Source of the DNA: Pseudomonas sp. VD-NE ins
GTDB taxonomy: Bacteria; Pseudomonadota; Gammaproteobacteria; Pseudomonadales; Pseudomonadaceae
Assembly (NCBI RefSeq): GCF_031882575.1
Contig: NZ_CP134772.1
Span: 4,972,501-5,036,500, forward strand
Reading direction: 5' to 3'
DNA length: 64,000 bases
The notes under the pieces are model-generated. The model saw only the letters and a list, made by a program, of their open reading frames with translations. It was not told the origin of the DNA and did no database searches. Position 1 is the stretch's first letter, and every line of letters begins with the position of its first letter. Made by a program: the position numbers and the translations under genes. This document shows, piece by piece, positions 51,240 to 59,564 of the stretch.

Positions 51240-52307
51240 ATGGAAAACCAACGCGGCAAAGGCTTGTCATTCGCCCGACGCATTTACCTGCCCAGGGCCA
51301 TCGGTCTGGGGATCGGCTTCTTCAGCGTCGGTGCTGCGTTGTATCCGCTGAACATGCCCGGCTGGGTCTGGGCGCTGTTGCTGTTCAACGGCTTCGCCTG
51401 GCCACATCTGGCTTATCAACTCTCCACTCGCTCGGCGTTCCCGTATCAGGCTGAACGCCGCAACTTGCTGTATGACTCGCTGTGCGGGGGATTCTGGGCG
51501 GCGAGCTTTCAATTCAGTCCGCTGACCACCGTGACCATCCTGTCGATGATGACCATGAACAACGTCGCCGCTGGCGGCTATCGACTGTTCGTGTTCGGTG
51601 CCCTCGCCCAACTTGCTGGTGTGCTGCTGGGCTGGGCGATGTTTGGCGTCAAATTCAGCCTGACGATGACACAGGAGCAAGTCTGGGCCTGCCTGCCGAT
51701 GCTGACTCTTTATCCGCTGGCGCTGGGCATGGTCTGTTATCGGCTGGCGATCAAACTCTCCCAACACAAACGCGCACTGAGCGCCCTCAGCCGTACCGAC
51801 AGCCTCACCGGCCTGCTCAACCACGGTGCCTGGAAAGACCTGCTGCACCTGAAATTTCAGCAGTGCCGCCAACACAACAGCCAAGCCACGCTGGCGTTGA
51901 TCGACATCGACCATTTCAAGGACATCAACGACAGCTTCGGGCACATCGTCGGCGATGCGGTGCTGCGGCAATTGAGTCACGACCTCAAACGCCTGCTCGA
52001 TCAATACGAACTGGCCGGACGCTACGGCGGTGACGAGTTCTGCGTGATCCTGCCGACACTGCCGCTGAACAAGGCTGAAGCGCTGATGGAGCAGTTGCGC
52101 GAGGCATTGCAGCAGTATCGTCATCCGCAGGTGCCAGACTTGCGAGTGGGTCTGAGTATCGGTCTGGCGCGGTATCAGCCTTTGTACAAGGATGCCCTCG
52201 ACTGGCTGGACGATGCCGACAAAGCGCTCTACACCGCCAAACATACGGGCCGCAACACCATCAGCACTGCCTTGAGCCATGCCGTGGCGGACAATGCCTG
52301 CGCCTAA
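51240..52307 (+). CDS. membrane diguanylate cyclase, MASE2-GGDEF
   Basis: The 355-residue protein has an N-terminal MASE2 sensor of several helices (about 15-175: PRAIGLGIGFFSVGAALYPL, VWALLLFNGFAWPHLAYQLS) and a C-terminal GGDEF domain. The active site is intact: DIDHFKDINDSFGHIVGD and the signature RYGGDEF. The canonical inhibitory RxxD five residues before GGDEF is absent, so product inhibition at an I-site is not expected. It resembles AdrA/DgcC cyclases. ATG 51240 is preferred; an ATG at 51219 would add seven residues. Confidence 0.9.
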   Translation: MENQRGKGLSFARRIYLPRAIGLGIGFFSVGAALYPLNMPGWVWALLLFNGFAWPHLAYQLSTRSAFPYQAERRNLLYDSLCGGFWAASFQFSPLTTVTILSMMTMNNVAAGGYRLFVFGALAQLAGVLLGWAMFGVKFSLTMTQEQVWACLPMLTLYPLALGMVCYRLAIKLSQHKRALSALSRTDSLTGLLNHGAWKDLLHLKFQQCRQHNSQATLALIDIDHFKDINDSFGHIVGDAVLRQLSHDLKRLLDQYELAGRYGGDEFCVILPTLPLNKAEALMEQLREALQQYRHPQVPDLRVGLSIGLARYQPLYKDALDWLDDADKALYTAKHTGRNTISTALSHAVADNACA

Positions 52308-52311
52308 AAAG

Positions 52312-52367
52312 TTATACAAAATTACAAATAATTACTTCCTTGTACAACTTTATGAAGTTTTGTATAA
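52312..52367. promoter_or_regulatory. AT-rich inverted repeats upstream of the BdlA-like gene
   Basis: TTATACAAAA (52312-52321) and TTTTGTATAA (52358-52367) are perfect inverted copies. Between them lie TTGTACAA and ACTTC/GAAGT arms. The dyad sits after the cyclase stop and 130 bp upstream of the chemoreceptor gene, so it may be a terminator-like structure or a multi-site operator. Confidence 0.45.
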
Positions 52368-52497
52368 GTAGCCATCTGCCAGTTAAGGAATGCTGGCATT
52401 GAGCAGCCACCGCCGAATGCCGTCCGCGCATTCGGTCTGCCAGCGCGGAAATAGGGACTGAATCCTCGATATTCCCCTCTTCCAGAGTACTGCGAGC

Positions 52498-53817
52498 ATG
52501 TTCTTCAATCGCCACAAAGCCGTCGTCGACGATCTTCAGCGCACCCTCACCGAACAAGCCGGCCTGCTCGATGCGATCAATCGCTCGATGGCGGTGATCG
52601 AGTTCGACCTCGATGGCGTGGTGCTGCGCGCCAACGACAACTTTCTCAAAACCATGGGTTACACCGCCGAACAAGCGATCGGTCAACCGCATCGGCGCTT
52701 TTGCACACCAGAGTTCGGCCGTAGTGCTCAGTACACGGATTTGTGGTCTCGCCTGAAAAACGGCCAGTTTCAGTCCGGTACGTTTGAACGGGTCGACGGC
52801 AAGGGCCAGCCGATCTGGCTGGAAGCCAGTTACAACCCGATCAAGGATGCCTCGGGCCGTGTGGTGAAAGTGGTCAAGTACGCCATGGACGTGACCGCCA
52901 AGGTGCAGCAGGAAAGTGAGGCCAATGCCAAGTTGCAGGCGATTGACCGGGCAATGGCGGTCATCGAGTTCAATCTCGACGGCAGTATTCTTACGGCCAA
53001 TCAGAATTTTCTGACGCGCATGGGTTACACCCTCGCCGAGCTGAAAGGTAAACATCACCGTTTGTTCTGCACGTCGGCACTGGTCAACAGCAGCGCCTAT
53101 GAGGATTTCTGGCGGCGTTTGAATCAGGGCGAGCTTTTCCAGGGCCAGTTCGAACGCGTGGATAAACGCGGGCAAACGGTGTGGCTCGAAGCCAACTACA
53201 ACCCGGTTTACGACGCTGCCGGACGCTTGTGCAAAGTGGTGAAGTTCGCCTCCGACGTGACTAACCGCGTCGAGCAACACGAACAGGACGCGCGCAGTGC
53301 CAGCGCGGCGTATCACATCTCGGTGGCGACACGAAAAGTCGCCGAGCAAGGTACGCAGGTGATCCAGCAAGCCGCCAGCGAAATGCGCGAAATCGCCGAG
53401 GACATTGCCGAGTCTTCAACGCTGATTGCACAACTGGGGGAACGCTCCGAGCAGATCACCGCGATCGTCAACACCATCCGCGCGATTGCCGACCAGACTA
53501 ATTTGTTGGCGCTCAATGCCGCGATTGAAGCCGCGCGTGCCGGTGAACAGGGGCGAGGGTTTGCCGTGGTCGCCGATGAAGTGCGGCAATTGGCGGCTCG
53601 AACCAGCGGCTCGACCGCGGAGATTTCCAGCATGATCGGGCTGATCCAGAACGAGACCCGCCAAGCCATCAAGAGCATGGAAGGCACCCGGGGTCGCGCG
53701 GCTGAAGGGGTCGAGTTGGCGAATCAAGCGGGGACGGTGATTCTGCAGATTCGTGATGGCGCCAGCGAGGCGGTGGATGCGGTGAGCATGTTTGCCAATG
53801 AGCGGGTGCCGGGTTAA
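52498..53817 (+). CDS. soluble PAS-PAS chemoreceptor, BdlA-like
   Basis: The 439-residue protein has no transmembrane segment. Two tandem PAS domains (about 22-140 and 145-262, each with MAVIEFxLDG and FERVDxxGQxxWLEAxYNP) are followed by a methyl-accepting signalling domain with the hairpin tip [39 protein letters not shown]. The layout and length match BdlA of P. aeruginosa, a regulator of biofilm dispersal linked to c-di-GMP. The adjacent diguanylate cyclase strengthens that reading. Whether it is the functional orthologue is not decided. Confidence 0.85.
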   Translation: MFFNRHKAVVDDLQRTLTEQAGLLDAINRSMAVIEFDLDGVVLRANDNFLKTMGYTAEQAIGQPHRRFCTPEFGRSAQYTDLWSRLKNGQFQSGTFERVDGKGQPIWLEASYNPIKDASGRVVKVVKYAMDVTAKVQQESEANAKLQAIDRAMAVIEFNLDGSILTANQNFLTRMGYTLAELKGKHHRLFCTSALVNSSAYEDFWRRLNQGELFQGQFERVDKRGQTVWLEANYNPVYDAAGRLCKVVKFASDVTNRVEQHEQDARSASAAYHISVATRKVAEQGTQVIQQAASEMREIAEDIAESSTLIAQLGERSEQITAIVNTIRAIADQTNLLALNAAIEAARAGEQGRGFAVVADEVRQLAARTSGSTAEISSMIGLIQNETRQAIKSMEGTRGRAAEGVELANQAGTVILQIRDGASEAVDAVSMFANERVPG

Positions 53818-53850
53818 GGCTTGTGCAAGGCAGGTAGACCGCGTCGCGGC

Positions 53851-53918
53851 CTTCGCGAGCAGGCTCGCTCCCACAGGGAAATGCATTCCAGTGTGGGAGC
53901 GAGCCTGCTCGCGAAAGG
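53851..53918. repeat. REP pair
   Basis: Inverted copies of the GAGCCTGCTCGCGA-type REP (53851-53875 and 53892-53918) in the gap before the DUF1003 gene, with a short 16-bp spacer. Confidence 0.85.
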
Positions 53919-53978
53919 GCCATGAGCTGCAATGCAGGACTATAGTGACTTTCAGTCCCAAGCCCTGCCGAGTGCATC

Positions 53979-54509
53979 ATGACCACTGATAAACCCGCCC
54001 CCACCACCGCTCCCGTCGATCACCTGCGCTTCCACCGCCCCCACGCCCACCTCAGCACCACCTTCGGCAACGACAAATTCGCCCTGCGCGCCGAGGCGTT
54101 TGCACGTTTTTTCGGTACGCCGATGTTTCTCGGCGCACAAACCCTGATTGTGCTGTTGTGGGTTTGCCTCAACGTGTTTGGCGTGACCACTTTCGACGTC
54201 TACCCGTTCATTCTGTTGAACCTCGCTTTCAGCCTGCAATCGGCCTACGCCGCGCCGCTGATTCTGCTGGCACAAACCCGTCAGGCCGCCCGCGACAAGG
54301 CGCAAGCCGATGCCGATGCGCAACACCGTGAAGCGCTGGCACAGGCCAATACCGAGCGCCAGGCCCAAGCCGCGAAGAACACCGCGCAACTGCTTGAACT
54401 GCTGGAGCAGAACACCCGCCTCACCGAAATGACCAAAAACCTCACCGAACGCATCGCCAGCCTGACCAGCGAGCTGCACGATCACATGCGCCAGAACCCG
54501 CAGCGCTGA
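53979..54509 (+). CDS. DUF1003 membrane protein
   Basis: The 176-residue protein has the DUF1003 core: a cytoplasmic start (LRFHRPHAHLSTTFGNDKFALRAEAFARFFGTP), two transmembrane helices (about 47-68 and 76-98) and QSAYAAPLILLAQTRQAARDK. A long Ala/Gln/Glu-rich coiled coil (about 105-170) follows. Function is unknown in the family. It abuts the convergent lysR gene without a gap. Confidence 0.85.
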   Translation: MTTDKPAPTTAPVDHLRFHRPHAHLSTTFGNDKFALRAEAFARFFGTPMFLGAQTLIVLLWVCLNVFGVTTFDVYPFILLNLAFSLQSAYAAPLILLAQTRQAARDKAQADADAQHREALAQANTERQAQAAKNTAQLLELLEQNTRLTEMTKNLTERIASLTSELHDHMRQNPQR

Positions 54510-55388
54510 TCACGGCAACCGCAGCGCCCGCCCCAATTCATCGAACAGCGTCACCACCGAGCGCAGCGCCCGGCAATCCGGGCGAGTCAGCAGCCACAGC
54601 GCGGTGTCGTAACCGTGCAGCGGCTCGCTCAACGCCTGCATACCCTCGGTGATCAGAAAGTCCGGTAACGCCGCCACGCCGAGGCCCGCGCGAACCAGCT
54701 CAGTGACTGACAACATGCTGTTGCATCGATAGCCCGGTGTCACGCCCGGCAGGTGTTGCCGACGCCAGGCGATGGTTGGGTGATCGGGGAGAAAGTCGTC
54801 CGGGGCGATCCAGGTCAGCGCTGCCAGATCCGCCGCATCGACGTTTTGCAGATAGCGCGTACTGGCGCAGACCCGGTAGGAAATCTTCGCCAGTTGCCGT
54901 CCGACCAGATGCTCCGGCGGTGTACGCGTCAGGCGCAGGGCAATGTCGGCATCGCGACGGCTGAGATTGGCAAAATCGTTGGAGGTGCTCAATTCGAGGG
55001 TCAGCGCCGGGTAATTGGGCATGAAGTGCGCCAGCGCCGGCAGCAGCAAGCTCTGCAACACCGAATCGGTGCAGGTCAGCCGCACCGTGCCGCTGACCAC
55101 TTCGCCGCCCTGCTCCACGCCAATGCGCGCGGCCTCTAGTGCTTGTTCGGCACGTTCGGCTTGTTCGGCCAGCGTCTGCGCGAGAGTTGTCGGTAAATAG
55201 CCGGCGCGGCTTTTTTCGAACAGTTGCTGACCGAGTGCAGCTTCGAGACGGCGCACGGCGCGAAACACCGTCGACACGTCGACTTTCAACAGCTGCGCGG
55301 CCCGGGCCAGCGAGCCGCCGCGCACCAAGGCCAGAATCAGGGCGAGATCGGGGTAATCGAGTCGATAGTGCGTCGCTGCATTAATCAC
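54510..55388 (-). CDS. LysR-family transcriptional regulator
   Basis: This LysR regulator has an N-terminal winged HTH (LALILALVRGGSLARAAQLLKVDVSTVFRAVRRLEAALGQQLFEKS) and a periplasmic-binding-like effector domain (VVSGTVRLTCTDSVLQSLLLPAL onwards). The start is uncertain. GTG 55388 gives 292 residues, normal for the family, but it lacks a clear ribosome site, and no in-frame ATG lies between it and the divergent gene. It is divergent from the amidotransferase-like gene 55467-56171 and probably regulates it. Confidence 0.85.
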   Translation of the reverse strand: MINAATHYRLDYPDLALILALVRGGSLARAAQLLKVDVSTVFRAVRRLEAALGQQLFEKSRAGYLPTTLAQTLAEQAERAEQALEAARIGVEQGGEVVSGTVRLTCTDSVLQSLLLPALAHFMPNYPALTLELSTSNDFANLSRRDADIALRLTRTPPEHLVGRQLAKISYRVCASTRYLQNVDAADLAALTWIAPDDFLPDHPTIAWRRQHLPGVTPGYRCNSMLSVTELVRAGLGVAALPDFLITEGMQALSEPLHGYDTALWLLTRPDCRALRSVVTLFDELGRALRLP

Positions 55389-55466
55389 TTGGGTAAACGC
55401 CCATATTGAGTGCGTGAACGCCAATCTATAGTGAGTGCCATCAATCAACAAGCGCAGGGAACTCCC

Positions 55467-56171
55467 ATGGAAAACAGCGCCATCCTTATCGCTCTGATCG
55501 GCGATTACGACCCGCAGGTCACCGCTCACCAAGCCATTCCCGTCGCCCTCGGGCTGGTCGCCGAACACCTCAACCGCGACGTGCAATTCGAATGGTTGCC
55601 CACCGAGCAGATCCACGCCGATACGCCGCTCGAGCGGTTCGACGGTTTCTGGTGCGTACCGGCCAGCCCTTACAAAAGTGAAGCCGGCGCACTGCGAGCA
55701 ATCCGTTTTGCCCGCGAACACCAGCGACCTTTTCTCGGCACTTGCGGCGGTTTTCAGCATGCGGTGCTGGAATTTTCCCGCAACGTGTTGGGTTGGGAGG
55801 ATGCGGAACACGGTGAAACATCGCCCGACTCTGAACGCGCGGTACTCACTCCGTTGACCTGTTCGCTGGTCGAAGCAGTGGACAGCATTCACTTGGTTCC
55901 CGGTTCGTTGATCGCCCGGGCGTACGAAACGTCGCAGATTCGTGAAGGCTATCGCTGCCGCTTCGGTGTGAATCCGCTGTTCGAACGGGAATTGTTGAAC
56001 GATCGGCTACAAGCTGTCGGTCATGATTCGTCAGGGGATTTACGCGCGATTGAACTCAAGGATCATCCATTCTTTGTGGCGACGTTGTTCCAACCGGAAC
56101 GCGCGGCGCTCAAAGGGTTGATGCCGCCGCTGGTGCGCGCGTTTGTTGAAGCCTGCGCGGAGCGACGCTGA
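55467..56171 (+). CDS. class I glutamine-amidotransferase-like protein (CTP-synthase related)
   Basis: The 234-residue protein resembles the stand-alone glutaminase-like domain of CTP synthase. The nucleophile-elbow block is PFLGTCGGFQHAVLEFSRNVLG (cysteine near residue 92). The C-terminal FFVATLFQPERAAL is where the catalytic His-x-Glu normally sits; here the glutamine-proline-glutamate sequence shows no clear histidine, so glutaminase activity is doubtful. ATG 55467 follows AGGGA. It is coupled by one base to the downstream monooxygenase-like gene. Confidence 0.8.
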   Translation: MENSAILIALIGDYDPQVTAHQAIPVALGLVAEHLNRDVQFEWLPTEQIHADTPLERFDGFWCVPASPYKSEAGALRAIRFAREHQRPFLGTCGGFQHAVLEFSRNVLGWEDAEHGETSPDSERAVLTPLTCSLVEAVDSIHLVPGSLIARAYETSQIREGYRCRFGVNPLFERELLNDRLQAVGHDSSGDLRAIELKDHPFFVATLFQPERAALKGLMPPLVRAFVEACAERR

Positions 56172-56476
56172 TGACTTCTTGCTTTGCGGTGATTTTTACG
56201 TCGACCCGCACCGAGGGTGACAACGGGTATGCCGAGGCGGCTGAGCGCATGGCCGCGTTAGTGAGTGAGCAGCCGGGGTTTCTGGGTGTCGAGTCGGTTC
56301 GTGGGGCGGATGGCGTGGGGATTACGGTGTCTTATTGGGAAAGCGAAGCGGCGATTCTGGCGTGGCGGCAGCATCCTGAGCATCGGGAGATTCAAGCGCG
56401 TGGTCGCTCGCAATGGTATTCGGCTTTTCATACGCGGGTGTGTCGGGTTGAGCGGGAGTATCAATTCAGCCTGTGA
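56171..56476 (+). CDS. ABM-domain (antibiotic biosynthesis monooxygenase-like) protein
   Basis: A 101-residue ferredoxin-like-fold protein: FAVIFTSTRTEGDNGYAEAAERMAALVSEQPGFLGVESVRG and ITVSYWESEAAILAWRQHPEHREIQARGRSQWYSAFHTRVCRVER are the family pattern. Members are small oxygenases, heme-degrading proteins or stress proteins; the substrate is unknown. Its ATG overlaps the stop codon of the preceding gene (TGATG), so the two are coexpressed. Confidence 0.87.
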   Translation: MTSCFAVIFTSTRTEGDNGYAEAAERMAALVSEQPGFLGVESVRGADGVGITVSYWESEAAILAWRQHPEHREIQARGRSQWYSAFHTRVCRVEREYQFSL

Positions 56477-56501
56477 TATTGGTGGTGAATTCACCGGCCT
56501 C

Positions 56502-56582
56502 ATCGCTGGCAAGCCAGCTCCCACAGGTTATGCGCGGCTCGGAGGATTACATCGTACCTGTGGGAGCTGGCTTGCCAGCGAT
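56502..56582. repeat. REP pair
   Basis: Inverted GCTGGCTTGCCAGCGA-type REP copies (56502-56527 and 56557-56582) between the ABM gene and the convergent small gene. Confidence 0.85.
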
Positions 56583-56608
56583 GGGGCCAGTACAGCCACT
56601 ACAAAATC

Positions 56609-56935
56609 TCAGCCGCGCACCAGACTCCGCAACGCGACAATCTCCGGCACCTCGACCTTGCTCATATAAACGCGCAACGGCTCGGTGATGTTGATCCGGT
56701 CATCAATATTCTGATCCAGTAGCAACTGAATCAACTCGCGTTTAAGCGTCATGGTCTGCGCTGTCGCCGGCGCCCAGACGAATTCGTTCACAGGAATAAT
56801 GCCGTCATCGGCCACGTCCATGCCGAACGAATCTTCGCTAAATCTGACGATGTACTGACCGGTCTTGCGGTTGAGGCCGACAAAACCCTTGAGATCGTCG
56901 GCAGCCTGGCAGATGAGTTGGGAGGTGATGCGCAT
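56609..56935 (-). CDS. conserved hypothetical protein (108 aa)
   Basis: No function is recognised. The mostly soluble protein begins MRITSQLICQAADDLKGFVGLNRKTGQYIVRFSEDSFGMDVADDG and ends RVYMSKVEVPEIVALRSLVRG. The sequence looks like a small alpha/beta domain without signal peptide or membrane helix. ATG 56935 gives a compact start; an in-frame start at 56947 adds four residues. It is divergent from glpQ. Confidence 0.6.
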   Translation of the reverse strand: MRITSQLICQAADDLKGFVGLNRKTGQYIVRFSEDSFGMDVADDGIIPVNEFVWAPATAQTMTLKRELIQLLLDQNIDDRINITEPLRVYMSKVEVPEIVALRSLVRG

Positions 56936-57156
56936 GGTAAACCTCACGAAAAATGATCGATGGTTTACACGCAGGGCAACGGAGCGGCGCGCCCTCTACC
57001 GTGACGTCTGCCGTGGGCAAGCGTACTGCAAACCGCGCCACAAAAGTGCAGGAAAAATCGCTTTTAATACGTTTATGTCGGTCCTGCGATAGCACGCAAT
57101 CGATTCAGTTGTTAAAAGGTACGTCTTTGAAAATGCCCTGCGAAAGGAACTCGAAC

Positions 57157-58284
57157 ATGCCCGCCACTTTCACCAAAAGCGCTCTGGTCCTGAGCCTGCT
57201 GCTCGGTCTTGGTCAGGCACACGCTGCCAGCCAAACCGATCCGAAAGCGATCGCTGCCGCCAACGGCATCCCGCACCCAGCGGTTATCGCTCACCGTGGC
57301 GCGTCTTTCGATGCACCGGAATCCACCGCTGCCTCCTACAAACTGGCTCGCGATCTGGGCGCCGATTACCTGGAAATGGACTTGCAGCGCAGCAAGGACG
57401 GCGTGCTGTTCGCCCTGCACGACGACAATCTGCAACGCACTACCGACGTCGCCACCAGGTTTCCGGAGCGTAAAGACAGTTCGGCCACCGCGTTCACCAT
57501 GGCCGAACTGAAAACCCTCGATGCCGGTAGCTGGTTTAACGCCAAGTACCCGGATCGCGCTCGCCCGTCCTACGCCGGGCTGAAAATTCTGACCCTCGAT
57601 GAAATCATCGACATCGCCCAGGCCAACCCGCAACACAAACCGGGCCTGTACATCGAGACCAAAGAGCCGCAGCTGTTTCCCGGGATCGAGAAAGACCTGA
57701 AAGAGAAATTGCAGGATCGAGGCTGGCTGAGCCCGGCCGGTTCGAAACTGGCGAAAAGCGCATTGGGCGTGGGTCAGGGCAAAGGCAAGGTGATCCTGCA
57801 AACGTTCGAGAAAAACAGCCTCGAACTGCTGGAAAAAGAAATGCCGCAGGTGCCGAAAATCCTTCTGTTGTGGGTGGGCGAAGGCAGCATCGAGCCGAAA
57901 TCGAAAGTGACGTTTGCCGAATCCGGCGAGAAAGACAAAAACGTTTTTTACGGCAAACAAGAGCCGAAGTCTGAAGCTGAATTCAAGCAATGGGTGGACT
58001 ACGCGAAGTCGCAAGGTGCCATCGGTACCGGTCCGTCGGCGAAGCTGACCAAGGGCGGCGACCAGAGCTATTCGGATCTGGTGCAACCGTGGATGAATAA
58101 ATACACCCACGATCAAGGCCTGCTGGTGCACGTCTACACCGTCGACGAGCCGGTGGACTTCGAGAAAGTCATGGCGGCCGGTGTCGACGGCATCTTCACC
58201 AACCGCGCCAGCGAGCTGTTGAAATTCTACAAACGCCCGGCGGCCGGCAGTGTTGATCAGGTGTTGAAGAACAACGGTTTCTGA
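57157..58284 (+). CDS. glpQ: periplasmic glycerophosphodiester phosphodiesterase GlpQ
   Basis: The 375-residue enzyme hydrolyses deacylated phospholipids to glycerol 3-phosphate and alcohol. A signal peptide (about 1-25: LVLSLLLGLGQAHA) precedes the GDPD TIM barrel with VIAHRGASFDAPESTAASYKLA, ADYLEMDLQRSKDGVLFALHDD (catalytic His, metal ligands Glu/Asp), GLYIETKEPQ and VDGIFTNRASELLKFY. ATG 57157 follows AAGGA. Length fits GlpQ. Confidence 0.93.
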   Translation: MPATFTKSALVLSLLLGLGQAHAASQTDPKAIAAANGIPHPAVIAHRGASFDAPESTAASYKLARDLGADYLEMDLQRSKDGVLFALHDDNLQRTTDVATRFPERKDSSATAFTMAELKTLDAGSWFNAKYPDRARPSYAGLKILTLDEIIDIAQANPQHKPGLYIETKEPQLFPGIEKDLKEKLQDRGWLSPAGSKLAKSALGVGQGKGKVILQTFEKNSLELLEKEMPQVPKILLLWVGEGSIEPKSKVTFAESGEKDKNVFYGKQEPKSEAEFKQWVDYAKSQGAIGTGPSAKLTKGGDQSYSDLVQPWMNKYTHDQGLLVHVYTVDEPVDFEKVMAAGVDGIFTNRASELLKFYKRPAAGSVDQVLKNNGF

Positions 58285-58299
58285 TCTGAAATCGAGGCG

Positions 58300-58332
58300 C
58301 CTTCATCGCGGGCAGCCACGCTCCCACAGGTT
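58300..58332. repeat. degenerate single REP-like element
   Basis: TTCATCGCGGGCAGCCACGCTCCCACAGG resembles a decayed REP copy just after glpQ. Confidence 0.45.
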
Positions 58333-58445
58333 CTGTGCAGGTGCATGGCTTGCCCGTTTTGTTTGGGGTTGGCGTTTTAAGGGTAAGTTAAGTTGTGGCG
58401 GTTAACCTGAGGCCACTTAAACGAATCACCCCAAGGAACGAACCG

Positions 58446-58751
58446 ATGAAAACTTTGACTGCTCTGTTTACCGCCGCTGCCCTGACTCTTACCGCTGGCC
58501 TGGCCCAGGCTGATGTTCGCGTCGACCAGATTCCTGAACTGGTTAAGTCGGGCAAGATCAAGCCGCTGGAGTCGATGAACGCCGAAGCGCTGAAACTGCA
58601 TCCGGGTGCGACTATTACTGACACTGACCTGGATAACCACTTCAATGGTTATGAGTACGAAGTTGAGCTGAAGACGGCTGACGGTAAAGAGTTCGATGTG
58701 GACTTTGATGCGACCACTGGCAAGGTGTTGAGCAACAAGCAAGACACTTGA
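58446..58751 (+). CDS. secreted PepSY-domain protein
   Basis: The 101-residue protein has a signal peptide (MKTLTALFTAAALTLTAGLAQA) and one PepSY domain: VDQIPELVKSGKIKPLESMNAEALKLHPGATITDTDLDN and YEYEVELKTADGKEFDVDFDATTGKVLSNK. PepSY proteins often inhibit proteases or act in envelope sensing. The ATG has AAGGAACGAACCG in front and a strong terminator follows, so it is monocistronic. Confidence 0.88.
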   Translation: MKTLTALFTAAALTLTAGLAQADVRVDQIPELVKSGKIKPLESMNAEALKLHPGATITDTDLDNHFNGYEYEVELKTADGKEFDVDFDATTGKVLSNKQDT

Positions 58752-58767
58752 TACCGAGCATAAAGAA

Positions 58768-58801
58768 AGCCGCACGATTGAGAGATCGTGCGGCTTTTTT
58801 G
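58768..58801 (+). terminator. terminator of the PepSY gene
   Basis: AGCCGCACGAT-TGAGAG-ATCGTGCGGCT is an 11-bp stem followed by TTTTTT, 16 bp after the stop codon. Confidence 0.92.
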
Positions 58802-58836
58802 TGTTCGGCTTTTTAATTGGTTGTCAGTGAGATTTT

Positions 58837-59003
58837 CTCCCCCTCACCCCAGCCCTCTCCCCCAGGGGGGCGAGGGGGAAAGGGAGCCGATCGGGGGCTA
58901 TTCAAGTCCTGAGCGCGCCTCGATATTTCAGGTCGGCGTACCTCAAATAGTCACCACGGTCAGTCCCCTCTCCCTCTGGGAGAGGGCTAGGGTGAGGGGA
59001 AAA
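58837..59003. repeat. C/G-skewed inverted repeat pair
   Basis: TCTCCCCCTCACCCCAGCCC and following TCTCCC (58835-58862) is matched in inverted form by GGGAGAGGGCTAGGGTGAGG and following GGA (58978-59000). About 115 bp separate the arms. This is a non-coding repeat family distinct from the REPs, in the PepSY-flxA gap. Confidence 0.7.
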
Positions 59004-59007
59004 GGCA

Positions 59008-59454
59008 TCACGCCGAGGTGCTGACCAGCGAACCGGAAGTGCTGCTGTCGGAATCCTGCAACGCCTGCAACAGCGAGGCTGTGGCGGTTGACAGAGAAGC
59101 CGAGGTAGCGGTGATCTGCGCCTGTGCGGCAGCGACCTCGGCGACCTTCGCATCAGATTTTTCCTGCTTCGCCTGTGCCGCTTGCAATGCCTGCTGTTCT
59201 TCCTGCAATTGCTTCTGCAACTCGGCAATCTGCTTGCGCAGTTCCTTCACCGAATCCGATTCTTCACTGCTGCCGGAACCGCTGTCACCCGCCGGAGCGG
59301 CACCACCACCGGCGGCGACTTTACCGGTATCGGCAGTCGCACCCGTGCTGGCGGTTGCGGTAGTAGACGTGTCGTCACCAACGTCACTGATCGACGTTTT
59401 GCTGGTCGGTGCGCTGACGGTCTGATTGATCGAAACAGAAGTGATGCTGACCAT
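59008..59454 (-). CDS. FlxA-like coiled-coil protein
   Basis: The 148-residue protein has a Ser/Thr/Gly-rich N-terminal half and a central coiled coil (about 66-100: SVKELRKQIAELQKQLQEEQ), as in FlxA, a flagellar-regulon protein of E. coli of unknown role. The C-terminal part is again Ser/Ala-rich. It has no signal peptide. A chemoreceptor gene lies 110 bp upstream on the same strand, so the pair may belong to motility/chemotaxis, but no function is shown. Confidence 0.7.
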   Translation of the reverse strand: MVSITSVSINQTVSAPTSKTSISDVGDDTSTTATASTGATADTGKVAAGGGAAPAGDSGSGSSEESDSVKELRKQIAELQKQLQEEQQALQAAQAKQEKSDAKVAEVAAAQAQITATSASLSTATASLLQALQDSDSSTSGSLVSTSA

Positions 59455-59519
59455 GGAAAGGCTCCAATGCCGGTTATAGATAACCGGTCATCGACCACGG
59501 CCGCCTCAATTTGAGATCG

Positions 59520-59556
59520 ACTGTGTACCGACTCGGTATCCGAACCGGTACACAGT
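59520..59556. other. 11-bp hairpin between the MCP and flxA-like genes
   Basis: ACTGTGTACCG (59520-59530) pairs perfectly with CGGTACACAGT (59546-59556), and the loop can form a further small stem (CGGTATCCG). There is no U-tract. It lies 8 bp after the MCP stop codon. Confidence 0.5.
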
Positions 59557-59564
59557 CAATTGCG

